In this document: positions 1 to 14,000 of the stretch, piece by piece | How the letters are laid out: the number at the start of each line of letters is the position of its first letter | How positions within the stretch are numbered: the stretch's first letter is position 1 | DNA from: Rhodospirillales bacterium | GTDB lineage: Bacteria > Pseudomonadota > Alphaproteobacteria > ATCC43930 > CGMCC-115725 | NCBI GenBank assembly: GCA_027315365.1 | Contig: DAHUYF010000205.1 | Location: forward strand, 1 to 64,000 | Length of the DNA: 64,000 nucleotides | Reading direction: 5' to 3' | Translations under genes and position numbers: made by a program | The notes under the pieces: generated by a model | Databases searched by the model: none | What the model was told of the DNA's origin: nothing | The model's input: only the letters and a program-made list of their open reading frames with translations

Positions 1-2672
1 TCGATGCCGCCATCCTCGCGCAGCAGGCGCAGCACCAGGCGCGGCGCCACCGTCACCGCCATCTGGCCGTCGGCCGCGCGGGCGAAGGCGCAGAGCCGGT
101 CGGCGTGGCGGCCGGCGGTTTCCAGCGGCAGGTAGGCGCCGGCGGCGAACAGCGCCGGCGCCGCGGCGCGCAGCGCCAGCGCGCGCCAGGCGAGGAACAG
201 CTTCTCGCGCCCGTCGCGCCAGCCCGCGGCCAGCTCGGCGAAGGCCTGGCGATCGACTTCGCCGCGCCCGAAGCGCTCCGCAAGCTCGGCCAGCAGGCGC
301 CGGCGCAGGCCCCAATCGACCGGGCGGCGGTTGTCGGGATCGACCATGCTGAAATCCCAGAGCTCGCCGCCCTGATAGGTGTCGGGCACGCCCGGCGCGG
401 TCAGCTTGAGGAGCGTCTGCGCCAGGCTGTTGATCGCGCCCGGCCGCGCCAGCGCCTGGACGAAGCCGTGCATGTCGGCGAGGAACGGGTTCGGCCGGGA
501 GCCGTCGAGCGCGCCGGCGACGAAGCGGCCGAGCACCGCCTCGTACTCGGCGCCGGGATTGCTCCAGCCCGAGCGCTCCTTGGCCTCGCGCACCGCCTTG
601 GTCATCGTCGCCTGCACCCGCGCGGCGAAGGCTTCGAGACCCGCGACGTCGTCCAGCCCGAGGTCGAGCGGCCAGGCGCCGAGCACGGTCTGATAGAAGA
701 AATATTCGTCGTTGCGGTCGGGCGCCGGCTCGCCATCGACCTCGCCGCGGCGGAAGCGGTTGAAGCGCGCCCAGAGCGCCAGGCGGCGCGCCCAGTCGCT
801 CGGCAGCTCCGACAGCAGCGCCAGCCGCGCGCGCGCATCCTCGCCCCGCTTGGTGTCGTGCGTGCTGCTCGCCAGCATGCCGGCGGGCCAGCGCCGGGCG
901 CGCTGCTCGGCCTGGCGGTGGAAGGCGGCGAGCGAGAGGCCGAAGCGGCCGGGGTCGCCGCCGACCTCGTTCAGCGCGAGCAGCGGGACATAGCGATAGA
1001 AGGCGGTGTCCTCCGCGCCTTTCGCCATCACCGGGCCGCTGAGCTGCTGGAAGCGGAGCGCGAGCCGCTGCACCGCGGCGCGGGCGTAGCCGCTGCCGCG
1101 CCGCGCCAGGTCGAGCGTCAGCACGCCGTGGATGAAATCGAAGATCGAGGTGTCGCCGCCCGGCCAGTGGCGCTTGGCCTGCGCCACCGCCCAGTCGATA
1201 TAGCGGAGGTCCTCGGCGCCGGCGCCGGCGGCATCGACATAGGTGCGATAGACCGGAAAGACGGCGAGCACGGCGTCGAGCGCGCCGCGCATGCCGTTGG
1301 CGGTGAAGTCGCGCGAGCGCCAATGGCCGCGCGAGAGGGCGTGGAACTCGCCGGCGAGCACGCCGGCCTCGCTGGCGAGATTGACCTCGGTGATGCGCCG
1401 CTTGCCGGCCTCGAGCACCGCGGCGAAGGTGTCGCGCCGCCCGGTGAAGCGCTGATAGGCGCGCAGCAGCGGCGCCTCGCCGGCGGGATCGATCAGCAGG
1501 CCGCCGGCCTCGCGGATGAAATCATAGCCGGTGGTGCCGGCGACCGGCCAGTCGCGCAGCGCCTCGTGGGAGGCCAGGATCTTCTCGACGGTGATGTAGA
1601 AATCGCCCTCCGGCAGATGCGCGGCGGCGGATGCCGCGCGCTGCAACCGACGGCAATAGCCGGCGGGATCGTAGAGCCCGTCGATATGGTCGATGCGCAG
1701 CCCCTGCAGCCGGCCCTCGGCGATCAGCGTCAGCACCAGGCGATGCGCGCGGTCGAACAGCTCCGGCAGTTCGATGCGGATGCCGGCGAGGTCGTTGATG
1801 TTGAAGAAGCGCCGATAGTTGATCTCGTCCGCCGCCACCCGCCAATAGGCGACCCGGTAGGACTGCGCCTCGAGCAGCGCGTGCAGCCGGCGCCAGCTTC
1901 CGGCCTCGCCCGCTTCGCCGTTGAAGGTGTCGGCGGCGCGCTCCAGCGCGGCCGCAACCGCCGGATCGCGCCCGGCCAGCGCGGCGAGCTCGGCCTTGAG
2001 CCGCATGCCCTCGGCGTGGATCGCCTTCCGCCGCCCCTTCCCCCGCATCGCGCGCAGCCGGGTGAAGCTGTCGGCGAGCTGCCGCAGCGCCTCGGCCGAT
2101 CCCGCCGGCACCTCGGCGGCGCGCAGCAGCAGCGCATAGCGCAGCGGCGTGATCGGGAAGCGGTGATCGAAATACCAGGCGCTGAAGCTGCCCTCGGCCG
2201 GCGCGAAGCGCAGGCGGATCTCGCCTTTCTCCAGCGTCGCGCCGTACTGGTCGCCGAGCACCGGCAGCAGCACCTTGCCGGCGAGATCGGGCCGCGCCGG
2301 GCGCCAGTCGATGTCGAAGAAATCGGCCTGGGGCGACAGCCGCCCCCATTCCAGCACGTCGAGCCACCAGGCGTTGTCCGGGCCGATGCCCATGTGGTTC
2401 GGCACGAAATCCAGCACCAGCCCCATGCCGCGGCGGCGCAGCCGCTCGGCAAGCGCGGCGAGGCCCGCCAGCGTGCCGATCTCGGGATTGATCTCGTTGT
2501 GGTCGATGATGTCGTAGCCATGGGTCGAGCCCGGCCGCGCCTTGAGGAAGGACGAGGTGTAGAGATGGCTGATGCCGAGATCGGCGAGGTAGTCGACCAG
2601 CGCGCCGGCCTCGGCGAAGCCGGCGTCGCGGCTGAGCTGCAGCCGATATGTCGCCCGCGGCGGCGCGATCAT
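1..2672 (-). CDS. treY: malto-oligosyltrehalose synthase, 3' end cut by window edge
   Basis: Intramolecular transglucosylase that turns the reducing-end alpha-1,4 bond of a maltodextrin into an alpha,alpha-1,1 (trehalosyl) bond, the first step of the TreY/TreZ route to trehalose in the cytoplasm. About 890 codons are visible with no stop, so the C-terminus lies outside the window. GH13 landmarks: an N-terminal ATYRLQL strand, the nucleophile Asp in LQGLRIDHIDGLYDP, the acid/base Glu in YITVEKILASHE, and the third acid in STHDTKRGED. The insert-rich length fits TreY rather than an ordinary amylase. The ATG overlaps the malQ stop (ATGA), so it is the last visible gene of the operon and probably translationally coupled. 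Identity is firm. Confidence 0.93.
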   Translation of the reverse strand, partial: MIAPPRATYRLQLSRDAGFAEAGALVDYLADLGISHLYTSSFLKARPGSTHGYDIIDHNEINPEIGTLAGLAALAERLRRRGMGLVLDFVPNHMGIGPDNAWWLDVLEWGRLSPQADFFDIDWRPARPDLAGKVLLPVLGDQYGATLEKGEIRLRFAPAEGSFSAWYFDHRFPITPLRYALLLRAAEVPAGSAEALRQLADSFTRLRAMRGKGRRKAIHAEGMRLKAELAALAGRDPAVAAALERAADTFNGEAGEAGSWRRLHALLEAQSYRVAYWRVAADEINYRRFFNINDLAGIRIELPELFDRAHRLVLTLIAEGRLQGLRIDHIDGLYDPAGYCRRLQRAASAAAHLPEGDFYITVEKILASHEALRDWPVAGTTGYDFIREAGGLLIDPAGEAPLLRAYQRFTGRRDTFAAVLEAGKRRITEVNLASEAGVLAGEFHALSRGHWRSRDFTANGMRGALDAVLAVFPVYRTYVDAAGAGAEDLRYIDWAVAQAKRHWPGGDTSIFDFIHGVLTLDLARRGSGYARAAVQRLALRFQQLSGPVMAKGAEDTAFYRYVPLLALNEVGGDPGRFGLSLAAFHRQAEQRARRWPAGMLASSTHDTKRGEDARARLALLSELPSDWARRLALWARFNRFRRGEVDGEPAPDRNDEYFFYQTVLGAWPLDLGLDDVAGLEAFAARVQATMTKAVREAKERSGWSNPGAEYEAVLGRFVAGALDGSRPNPFLADMHGFVQALARPGAINSLAQTLLKLTAPGVPDTYQGGELWDFSMVDPDNRRPVDWGLRRRLLAELAERFGRGEVDRQAFAELAAGWRDGREKLFLAWRALALRAAAPALFAAGAYLPLETAGRHADRLCAFARAADGQMAVTVAPRLVLRLLREDGGI

Positions 2673-4837
2673 GACGCCAGCCGGCCGGCGACGATGGCGG
2701 CGGCGAGGCGGTCGAGATCGGGACCGGCGAGGATCTCCTCGAGCCGGCGCGACAGGCGCCGCCGCCAGTTCGGATGCTCGCCGACGGTGCCCGGCAGGTT
2801 CGCCTGCTCGATCTCGCCGACGACATCCTCGATCTGCATCAGCACCAGCCGCGCCGCGCTCCGGCCGAGAAAGCGATGGACCGCCTCCGCCAGCGCCGGC
2901 TCGTAGACCGGGCGATCGTCCCGCGGCAGCAGCGCCGCCGCCACCGCCCGCGGCAGCAGCTCGGCCGCGGCCAGCGCCTCGATCAGCCGCCGGCGGTCGC
3001 GCCGGCGCCCCTGCGCATCCTCCTCCTCGGCGGCGGCGTCGGGATAGAGCCCGAGGTCGCGCCGCCACTCCAGGTCGCGGCCGAGCCAGAAACCCCTGAG
3101 CGTCGGGAGGTCGTGGGTCGAGACCGCGGCGCTGGCGAGCGCGGGATAGGCGTCGGGCGGCAGGAAGCGGCCGGTGCGGTCGCGCTCGAACTGCAGCACG
3201 CGGTAGGAAAGCACGCCTGCCTCCTGCATCGTCTCGCTGAACCCCTCGGGCACGGTGCCGAGATCCTCGCCGATCACCATGCAGCGCTGCCGTTCGCTCT
3301 CCAGCGCCAGGATGTGGCGCAGCTCGGCGAAGGGATAGGCCACATAGCTGCCCTCGGCCGGACTCGCGCCGCGCGGCACCCAGTAGAGCTGCCGCAGCGC
3401 CATGACGTGATCGATCCGCAGCACGCCGGCATGGCGCATATTGGCGCGCAGCGCGGCGATGAACGGCGCAAAGCCGTCGCGCTGGAGCGCGATCGGGTTG
3501 AGCGGGGTCAGCCCCCAATCCTGGCCCTTGAGGCTGAGCAGGTCGGGCGGCGCACCGACCGAGACGCCCGACACCATCAGCCCGGGATCGGCCCAGGCCT
3601 CGGCGCCGCCGGGGTCGACGCCGACGGCGAGATCGCGATAGAGGCCGAGCGACAGCCCCGCTTCCGCCGCCGCGCCGGCGGCGGCGGCGAGCTGGCGGTC
3701 GGCTTCCCATTGCAGGTATTGGTGCAGCTCGATGCGCGGGCGATGCGCGGCGGCGAAGCACGCCACCTCCGCCGAGCCGGCCTGGCGCAGCGCCGCCGGC
3801 CAATCCTGCCAGGAGAAGGCGCCGCCCTCGGCCACGACATGCTCGTGCAGCGCGGTGAAGGTGGCGAAGGCTTCGAGCGCGCGGCCGCCGTCGCGCTGAA
3901 AGCGGCGGAACGCCGCGCCGCGCGCGCTCTCGGCATCGCCGAGATGATGCCGGGCGAACGCGCCGTAGAGCGCGTCGAAGGCGCCGCGCTTCAGCCGCGC
4001 CACCGCCGGGTAGTCGACGAGGTCGCCGGCGCGCGCCGCGGCGAGGTCGGGCGGCACCATGGCGTCGCGGAAATCGGGCACCGCCTCGACATCGAGATAG
4101 AGCGGATTGAGGAACAGCCGGCTGGAGGGCGAATAGGGGCTGATATGACCGGGCGCGGCGGGAAAGAGCGCGTGCAGCGGGTTGATGCCGAGCGCCCCGG
4201 CGCCGCGCCGCGCCGCGCCGGCGCCGAGCGTCGCGAGATCGGTGAAGTCGCCGATGCCCCAGTTGCGCGCCGAGCGCAGCGCGTAGAGCTGCGCCGTCAG
4301 CGCCCAGCCGCGCTCGGCCGGCACCGGCGGCAGGTGACAGTGGCGTGGCGCCACGATCAGCACGGTCTCGGCGCCGCCGCCGTCGAGCTCGACCGCCAGG
4401 CGGTGATAGCCGGGCGGCATCCCGGGATGAAGCGGCAAGGCGATGCGGCAGCGACGGTGCCGGTGCTCGCGCCGCTCGGCGAGCACGGTGAGGCCGGCGA
4501 GCTCGACCGATCCCTCCTGCCGCTCGCCGCTTTCGAGCGTGAGCCGCCAGCGCACGCGCCCGTCCAGCTTGCCGGTGGTCACCGGCACCGCGAAGGGCGT
4601 CTCGTCGGTGCGGATGGTGATGACCGGGGGCAGCAGCGGATCCCACTGCGTGCGCTCGAGCTCGGCGATCCCGGCGACGAGATCGCTTTCGCTGCCGGCG
4701 GCGAACCCCATCGCGGCGAGGATGGCGCGCAGCGTATCGGCGGCGACCTGGCGCTGCTCGCCCCAGACGTCGCGGAAGGACGGCGCGACGCCGGCGAGCC
4801 GCGCCAGGCGCCGCAGCGACCGGTCGGTCGCGCTCAT
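2669..4837 (-). CDS. malQ: 4-alpha-glucanotransferase (amylomaltase)
   Basis: Disproportionating enzyme that moves maltodextrin segments between acceptors (GH77), cytoplasmic. The protein is 722 aa, a normal size for the long bacterial MalQ with an extra N-terminal beta domain. Catalytic signatures: Asp in VLRIDHVMALRQLYWVP, Glu in CMVIGEDLGTVPE, and Asp in VSTHDLPTLRGFW. The open frame continues upstream of this ATG, but that part only mirrors treZ. The chosen start, [14 protein letters not shown], overlaps the treZ stop by ATGA and fits the family N-terminus. In this operon it would recycle short oligomers made by GlgX and TreZ/TreY into longer chains. Confidence 0.93.
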   Translation of the reverse strand: MSATDRSLRRLARLAGVAPSFRDVWGEQRQVAADTLRAILAAMGFAAGSESDLVAGIAELERTQWDPLLPPVITIRTDETPFAVPVTTGKLDGRVRWRLTLESGERQEGSVELAGLTVLAERREHRHRRCRIALPLHPGMPPGYHRLAVELDGGGAETVLIVAPRHCHLPPVPAERGWALTAQLYALRSARNWGIGDFTDLATLGAGAARRGAGALGINPLHALFPAAPGHISPYSPSSRLFLNPLYLDVEAVPDFRDAMVPPDLAAARAGDLVDYPAVARLKRGAFDALYGAFARHHLGDAESARGAAFRRFQRDGGRALEAFATFTALHEHVVAEGGAFSWQDWPAALRQAGSAEVACFAAAHRPRIELHQYLQWEADRQLAAAAGAAAEAGLSLGLYRDLAVGVDPGGAEAWADPGLMVSGVSVGAPPDLLSLKGQDWGLTPLNPIALQRDGFAPFIAALRANMRHAGVLRIDHVMALRQLYWVPRGASPAEGSYVAYPFAELRHILALESERQRCMVIGEDLGTVPEGFSETMQEAGVLSYRVLQFERDRTGRFLPPDAYPALASAAVSTHDLPTLRGFWLGRDLEWRRDLGLYPDAAAEEEDAQGRRRDRRRLIEALAAAELLPRAVAAALLPRDDRPVYEPALAEAVHRFLGRSAARLVLMQIEDVVGEIEQANLPGTVGEHPNWRRRLSRRLEEILAGPDLDRLAAAIVAGRLAS

Positions 4838-6601
4838 TCCCGCGGCTCGTCGAGGAAGAAGGCGGCGACGCGCGCGGGCAAGGTGGATGCCGGCGCCTCG
4901 CCGGTGGCGTAAAGCAGCCGGCCGCGCGGCTTCTCGGCCAGCGCCGCGGCCTGGTCGGAGAAATTGGCGAGCAGCAGCAGCCGCGATCCGTCGCCCAGCC
5001 GCCACGCGACTTCCAGCGCGTGCTCGCCCAGCGGCCGCCAGCTTCCGGCATGGCCGCCGATGCCGACGAGCCGCGGCGCGATCTCGCGCCGCCGCAGCGC
5101 CAGCAGGCGCTTGTACCAGGCGAGCCAGGCATGATGCGGCGGCCGCGCGGCGGTCTTCCAATCGAGCACGGCGCTGGCGAAGGTGTCGCCGGCGCAGGGA
5201 TCGGGGATGCGCTCGCGCGCCGCCGAATCCTGGAACGCCGGAAACTTCGCGAACTCGCGCCGCCTGCCCTCGCGCACCTTCTCGGCAAGCTCGGGACCGA
5301 AGTCGCAGATGAAGGGGAAAGGCTGCTCGGCGCCCCATTCCTCGCCCATGAAGAGCAGCGGGATCTGCGGGCTCAACAGATGGATCGCGGCGGCGACGCG
5401 GATCGCCTCGGGCGGCGCGAGCCGGGCGAGGCGGGTGCCGAAGGCGTCGTTGCCCACCTGATCGTGGTTCTGGATGAAGCTGACGAAGGCGGTCGGCGGC
5501 AGCTGCGCCGACGCCTCGCCGCGCCGGGCGCCGCGATAGGTCGAACGCTCGCCCTGATAGGCGAACCCCTCGGCCAGCGCGCGGCCCAGGCGCTCGATCG
5601 GCGCATCGGCGTAGTCGGCGTAATAGCCCTCGCTCTCGCCGCTGGTGAGCACGCGCAGCGCGTGATGGACATCGTCGCTCCACTGCGCCGTGAAGAGCCC
5701 GGGAGCCAGCCAGCGCGCCTCGTTGTGATCGTTCTCGAGCACCAGATGGACCGGGCGCTCGCGCTCGAACCGGTGCCGCACGGTCTCGGCGATCTCGGTC
5801 AGGATGTGGTACGGGCTGTCGTCGAGGATGGCGTGCACGGCGTCGAAGCGCAGCCCGTCGAGGTGGAATTCCTCGAGCCAGTAGAGCGCATTCTCGATGT
5901 AGAAGCGCCGCACCTCGGGGACGGTGAAATCGATCGCGGCGCCCCAGGGCGTGTGGTGCCGCTCGGTGAAGAAGCCCGGCGCATAGCCGTGGAGGTAATT
6001 CCCCTCCGGGCCGAAATGGTTGTAGACGACGTCGAGAAAGACCGCGAGGCCGCGCGCATGGCAGGCATCGACCAGGCGCCGCAGGCAGTCGGGCCGGCCG
6101 TATTGCGCATCGGGCGCGAACAGCAGCACGCCATCATACCCCCAGTTGCGCCGGCCGGGAAAATCCGCCACCGGCATCAGCTCGACGGCGGTGACGCCGA
6201 GCTCGACCAGGTAGTCGAGCCGGCTCGCCACGCCGGCGAAATCGCCGCGCTCCGAGAAGCTGCCGGTATGGAGCTCGTAGAGCACGATCTCTTCCCACCG
6301 CCGGCCGGCCCAGGCCGCGTCCTGCCATTCGTAGCTGCGGGGATCGATCACCTCGCTCGGCCCGTGCACATCCTCGGGCTGGTAGCGCGAGGCGGGATCG
6401 GGCACCGCCTGGCCATCGACGACAAAGCGATAGCGGCTGCCGGCGCGCGCCGCATCGGTGGTGCGCTCGAACCAGCCGTCCGCCGCGCGCGCCATCGGCA
6501 GCTCGCCGACGCCGTCGAGCCGCAGCGCCACCGCCTCCGCCCGCGGCGCCCAGAGTCGGAAGCGGACGCCGTCCGCCACCAGCTCCGCGCCGAAGGGCAG
6601 C

Positions 6602-6618
<17 letters not shown>
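4834..6618 (-). CDS. treZ: malto-oligosyltrehalose trehalohydrolase
   Basis: Hydrolyses the bond next to the trehalosyl end made by TreY and releases free trehalose. 594 aa, the usual size. An N-terminal early-set beta domain (about residues 8-90) precedes the GH13 barrel. Catalytic residues: Asp259 in [12 protein letters not shown], Glu295 in [11 protein letters not shown], and Asp in [10 protein letters not shown]. The [13 protein letters not shown] segment is typical of TreZ. The start overlaps the 3' end of glgX by 17 bp and the stop overlaps malQ by 4 bp. TreZ and TreY sit in the same operon with malQ between them. Confidence 0.95.
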
Positions 6619-8856
<2,238 letters not shown>

Positions 8857-8860
<4 letters not shown>

Positions 8861-11055
8861 GCGCCGGCGGCGTCCGGCGTGAGGATCAGCGTCGCGAGCG
8901 GCGGCAGCACCAGGCTCAGCGCGTGGACCTGGCCGTGGACGGGGTGCGCCAGCGCCTCGACCATTCCGGCATTGCCGAGGCCGCTGCCGCCATACTCCAG
9001 CGCGTCGCTGTTGAAGCGCTCGCGCCAGCGCCCGCCATGGGGCACGCCGATCAGGAAGCCCGCGCGCGGCACCGGCGTGAAATTGCAGACGATGACCGCG
9101 ACGTCGCGGGGATCGCGGCCGCGGCGGAGATAGGAGAGCGTGCTCTGCTCGGAATCGCCGGCCTCGATCCACTGGAAGCCTTCGGGCTCGGTATCGAGCT
9201 GATGCAGCGCCGGAAGCGCGCGATAGAGCCGGTTGAGGTCGCGCACCGCCTGCTGCACGCCGCGGTGCAGGGGATCGCCGAGCAGGTGCCAGTCGAGGCT
9301 CCTGTCGTGATTCCACTCCCGTTCCTGCGCCAGCTCGCCGCCCATGAACAGCAGCTTCTTGCCCGGATGCGTCCACATGAAGCCGTAATAGGCGCGCAGA
9401 TTGGCGAAGCGCTGCCAGCGGTCGCCCGGCATCTTGGCGATCAGCGAACGCTTGCCGTGCACCACCTCGTCGTGGCTCAGCGGCAGGATGAAGTTCTCGT
9501 GGAAGGCGTAGAGCAGGCCGAAGGTCAGGTCGTTGTGGTGGTACTTGCGATGGATGGGGTCGAGCGAGAGGTAGCGCAGCGTGTCGTGCATCCACCCCAT
9601 GTTCCACTTGAAGCCGAAGCCCAGCCCGCCGAGATATGTCGGACGCGACACCATCGGCCATGAGGTCGATTCCTCGGCGGCGGTGGTCGCGCCCCGGCCG
9701 ATGCCGAAGACCAGCTCGTTCATCCGCCGCAGGAAGGTGATCGCCGCCAGGTTCTCGCGGCCGCCGTGCTCGTTGGGGACCCAGTCGCCGGCGGGCCGGC
9801 TGTAATCGAGGTAGAGCATCGAGGCCACGGCATCGACGCGCAGCCCGTCGACGTGGAATTCGTCGATCCAGCAGCGCGCGCTCGACAGCAGGAAGTTCGC
9901 CACCTCGCGCCGTCCCAGATTGTAGATGAAGGTGTTCCAGTCGCGCTGGAAGCCCTGCCGCGGGTCGGCATGCTCGTAGAGCGCGGTGCCGTCGAAGCGC
10001 GCGAGTCCGTGCGGATCGGTGGGGAAATGGCCGGGCACCCAATCGAGCCACAGCGCGATGCCGGCGGCGTGGCAGCTGTCGACGAAGGCGCGGAAATCAT
10101 CGGGCGTGCCGAAGCGCGAGGTCGGTGCGAAAAGGCCGATCGGCTGATAGCCCCAGGAGCCGTCGAAGGGATGCTCGGTGATCGGCATCAGCTCGAGATG
10201 CGTGAAGCCCATGTCGCGGACATAGGGCACAAGCTGCTCGCCGAGCTCGCGGTAGGTCAGGTAGCGCCCGCCCTCCTCCGGCACCCGCCGCCAGGAGCCC
10301 GGATGGACCTCGTAGACCGAGATCGGCGCGTCGCGCTCGTTCGCCCGCCAGCGCTCGTCGAGCCACGCCCGGTCGCGCCAGTCGTGGCGCGACCGGGCGA
10401 CGATCCGCGAGGCGGTGCCCGGCGACGGCTCGGCGCGCGCCGCGTAGGGATCGGCCTTGAGCGGCAGCAGCGCGCCGTCGGCGCCGACGATCTCGTACTT
10501 GTAGCTGCGCCCGGGGCCGAGGCCGGGAAGGAAGACCTCCCAGACGCCGGCGGCGTGCCGCAGCCGCATCGGATAGCGCCGACCGTCCCAGTCGCTGAAA
10601 TCGCCGACGACGCTGACGCGATGCGCATTGGGCGCCCAGACCGCGAAAGAGACGCCGGCCGCGCCCTCGTGCTCGCGGCAATGCGCGCCGAGCACGCGCC
10701 AGCTCTCCAGATGCGTGCCCTCGGCCAGCAGATGGATGTCGAGATCGCCGAGCACCGGCGGAAAGGCGTAGACATCCTCGAACTCGACCGTGCCCAGGCC
10801 GCCCTCGGCCCGCAGGCGGTAGCGGAAGCGCGGTCGCCGGCCGAGCGTTGCCGACCAGAGCCCGTCCGGATGGAGACGCGCGAGCTCGCCCGCGACCTCG
10901 CCGGTCACGGCATCGACCACCCACAACCGGCGCGCCCAGGGCAGGAAGACGCGCACGCATTGGGCGCCGCCGACGGAATGCATGCCGAGATAGGCGAAGG
11001 GATCGCCGTTGCGGCCCTCGATCACGGCGCGGGCGGTGGTGCCGAGTTCAGCCAT
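8857..11055 (-). CDS. glgB: 1,4-alpha-glucan branching enzyme
   Basis: Introduces alpha-1,6 branches into linear alpha-glucan; in the GlgE pathway it acts on chains built by GlgE. 732 aa with two N-terminal CBM48-like beta modules (about 15-110 and 125-225), a GH13_9 barrel and a C-terminal beta domain. Catalytic residues: Asp408 ([13 protein letters not shown]), Glu461 ([11 protein letters not shown]), and Asp in [14 protein letters not shown]. The start overlaps the treS stop by 8 bp (ATGGCTGA), consistent with coupling. No glgA or glgC is visible in the window, so the linear glucan source here is GlgE. Confidence 0.96.
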
Positions 11056-14000
11056 GTGCGGCCTCCAGCCGTTCCAGCAGATCCAGTACCCCGGCCAGCG
11101 GGATCGCCGCCCATTGCGGCCGCTGCGCCAGCTCGTACTCGACTTCGTAGACCGCCTTCTCCAGGGTGAAGAAATCGAGCAGCGCGGCGGCGGCGGCGGG
11201 ATCGGCCGGAAGCGAGCCGGCGCCCGCCATCGCGGCCTGATACCGGCCGAGGAACGCCTGCGTCACCTGCCGGCGCCATTCCTCGGCGCGCTCCTGCAGC
11301 ACCGGCAGCGCCGCCGGCTGGATATCGGCCATCTGCCGGACCGCGGTGGCGGCGACGTAGGCGTAGGAGCGCAGCATCCCCGCGACGTCGCGCAGCGGCG
11401 AGCTCTTCTGCCGCCGCTCGGCGCCGCTGCGCAGCGGCTCGCCTTCGAAATCGATGATCGTGAAATCGTTCTGCACCGCCAGCACCTGCCCGAGATGGTA
11501 GTCGCCGTGGAACCGCGTCTTCAGCGCCTCGGGCCGGGCCGCCAGCAGTTCGCCGCAGCGCCGCGCCAGCGCCTCGCCGGCGCCGAGCAGGCGATCGGCC
11601 ATGGCCTGCGCCGGCGGCGGCAGGGCGTCGCGGCTGCGCGCGAGGTTGGCGAGCATGCTGCGCGCCGCCGCGGCGGCGCGCTCGCCCCAATGGGCGAGGT
11701 CGGCCTGGGTGATGCGCTCGGGCGCGAAGGCGGCCTCGACCTCGGCGTCCGGGCAGAGCGCGCGATGCAGCTCGGCGGTGCGCTGGCCGAGCTGCCCCGC
11801 CAGGTCGAGATAGAGCGGATGCGCCAGCGCCTCCGGCGTGGGCGGCGTCGGCGGCTCGCTGGCGCGCGCCTCGCGCGGCGCCATCAGCAGCGCCTCGTCG
11901 AGATAGCGCGTGAGATAGTTGAGCGCCTGCGTCCAGGCGCTGCCCTGATTGCGCACATAGGCGAAGAGCACGCCGAGCGCCGTCTCCTCGCCGCCCGGCG
12001 CGACGAGGCGGAAGGAACCGAGCAGCGGCGGCGTGCTGGCGAAGTGCGCGACATCGGTGAGATAGCGCGCCATCTCGATCTCCGGCTGGATGCCGGCAGC
12101 GAGGCGGCGGTAGATCTTGAGCACGGCATATTCGTCGATCAGGATCGAGCTGTTCGACTGCTCGCCGCCGACGCGCTTCACCGCCGGGTCTGCCGGCAGG
12201 GTCGCCTGCTCGAAGGCGCCGGTGCGCTCGAAGGCAATGGTGCCGTCGCGTCCGGCAAGCTCGCGCGCCGCCGCCATCGCTTCGACGACGGCGAGCGCGA
12301 AGGCCGGATCGAACGTCGCGTCGTAGATCGCGCCTTCGCGCCGGCCGCGCCGGGCCTGGGCCAGCGTGCAGGGCAGCAGCGCCTTGCGGCGCTCGCTCTC
12401 GTCCTCTTCCCAGGTCAGGGCGAGCGGCAGGAAATAGCGCTGATGCTCGCCGTCGCGCAAGCCGACATCGATCACCGACAGGGGCCAGCCGGTCTCCTTG
12501 CCCGCCCCGGGCAGCATGGCGGCGGCGTCGACCGTGGTCTTGGCGATGCGCCCGCCCTTGCCCGCGAACCAGCGCTGGCGCGGCAGATAGGTGGGCAGCA
12601 CCTCGCTCTCGACGAGCTGCCGGTTGTGGTGGTTGAACGGACCGGACCATCCGTCCTCCGGCATGACCAGCGTGACGAACTCCGGAAGCGCGGCCGGCCC
12701 GCGCCAGTCCGGCTCGCTCGCCGCCGCGGGATCGAGCAGGAACCAGTAGAAGCCGTGTCCGGGAAGGGTGAGCAGATAGGGCAGGTCGCCGATCGGCGGA
12801 AAGACGCTGCGGCCGAACAGCTCGATCGGCTGGCGCCCCTTGAAGCCCGAGAGGTCGAGCTCCACCGCCTGCGGCGCGCGCGCGAGATTGAACACGCAGA
12901 GGATGATCTCGTCGCCATAGGCGCGCAGATAGGCCAGCACCTTGCGGTTGTCGGGATAGAGGAAACGCTGATTGCCGCGGCCGAAGGCGAGGCGCGCCTT
13001 GCGCACGGCGATGAGCCGCTTCATCCAGTTGAGGAAGGACGAGGGCGACCGGCTCTGCGCCTCGACATTGACCGACTGATAGCCGTAGACCGCGTCCATG
13101 ACCGGCGGCAGATAGAGCTGCGCCGGATCGGCGCGCGAGAAACCGGCGTTGCGGTCGGGCGACCACTGCATCGGCGTGCGCACGCCGTCGCGGTCGCCGA
13201 GGAAGACGTTGTCGCCCATGCCGATCTCGTCGCCGTAATACATCACCGGCGTGCCGGGCATGGAGAACATCAGCCCGTTCAGCAGCTCCATGCGCCGGCG
13301 ATCGTTCTCCAGCAGCGGCGCGAGGCGCCGGCGGATGCCGAGGTTGAGCCGCATGCGCTTGTCCGCGGCATAGTGGTTCCAGAGATAGTCGCGCTCGCGG
13401 TCGGTCACCATCTCGAGCGTCAGCTCGTCGTGGTTGCGCAGGAACACCGCCCATTGGCAGTTGGCCGGGATGTCGGGCGTCTGGCGCAGGATGTCGGTGA
13501 TGGGATGGCGATCCTCGACGGCCACCGCCATGAAGATGCGCGGCATCAGCGGAAAGTGGAACGCCATGTGGCATTCGTCGCCCTCGCCGAAATACCGCAG
13601 CACGTCCTCCGGCCATTGATTGGCCTCGGCAAGCAGCATGCGGTCGCCGTAGCGCTCGTCGAGCGCATGGCGCAGCCGCTTGAGCAGGGCGTGCGTCTCC
13701 GGCAGGTTCTCGTTGATCGTGCCCTCGCGCTCGATGAGATAGGGGACGGCGTCGAGCCGCATGCCGTCGACGCCGATGTCGAGCCAGAAGCGCATCACGT
13801 TGACGACCGCCCGCTCGACATGCGGATTGTCGAAATTGAGGTCGGGCTGATGCGCATAGAAGCGATGCCAGTAATAGGCCTGCGCCACCGGATCCCAGGC
13901 CCAGTTCGATTTCTCGGCGTCGAGAAAGATGATGCGCGTATCGAGGAATTTCTGGTCGGTGTCGCTCCAGACATAGTAGTTGCGCCACAGCGATCCGGGT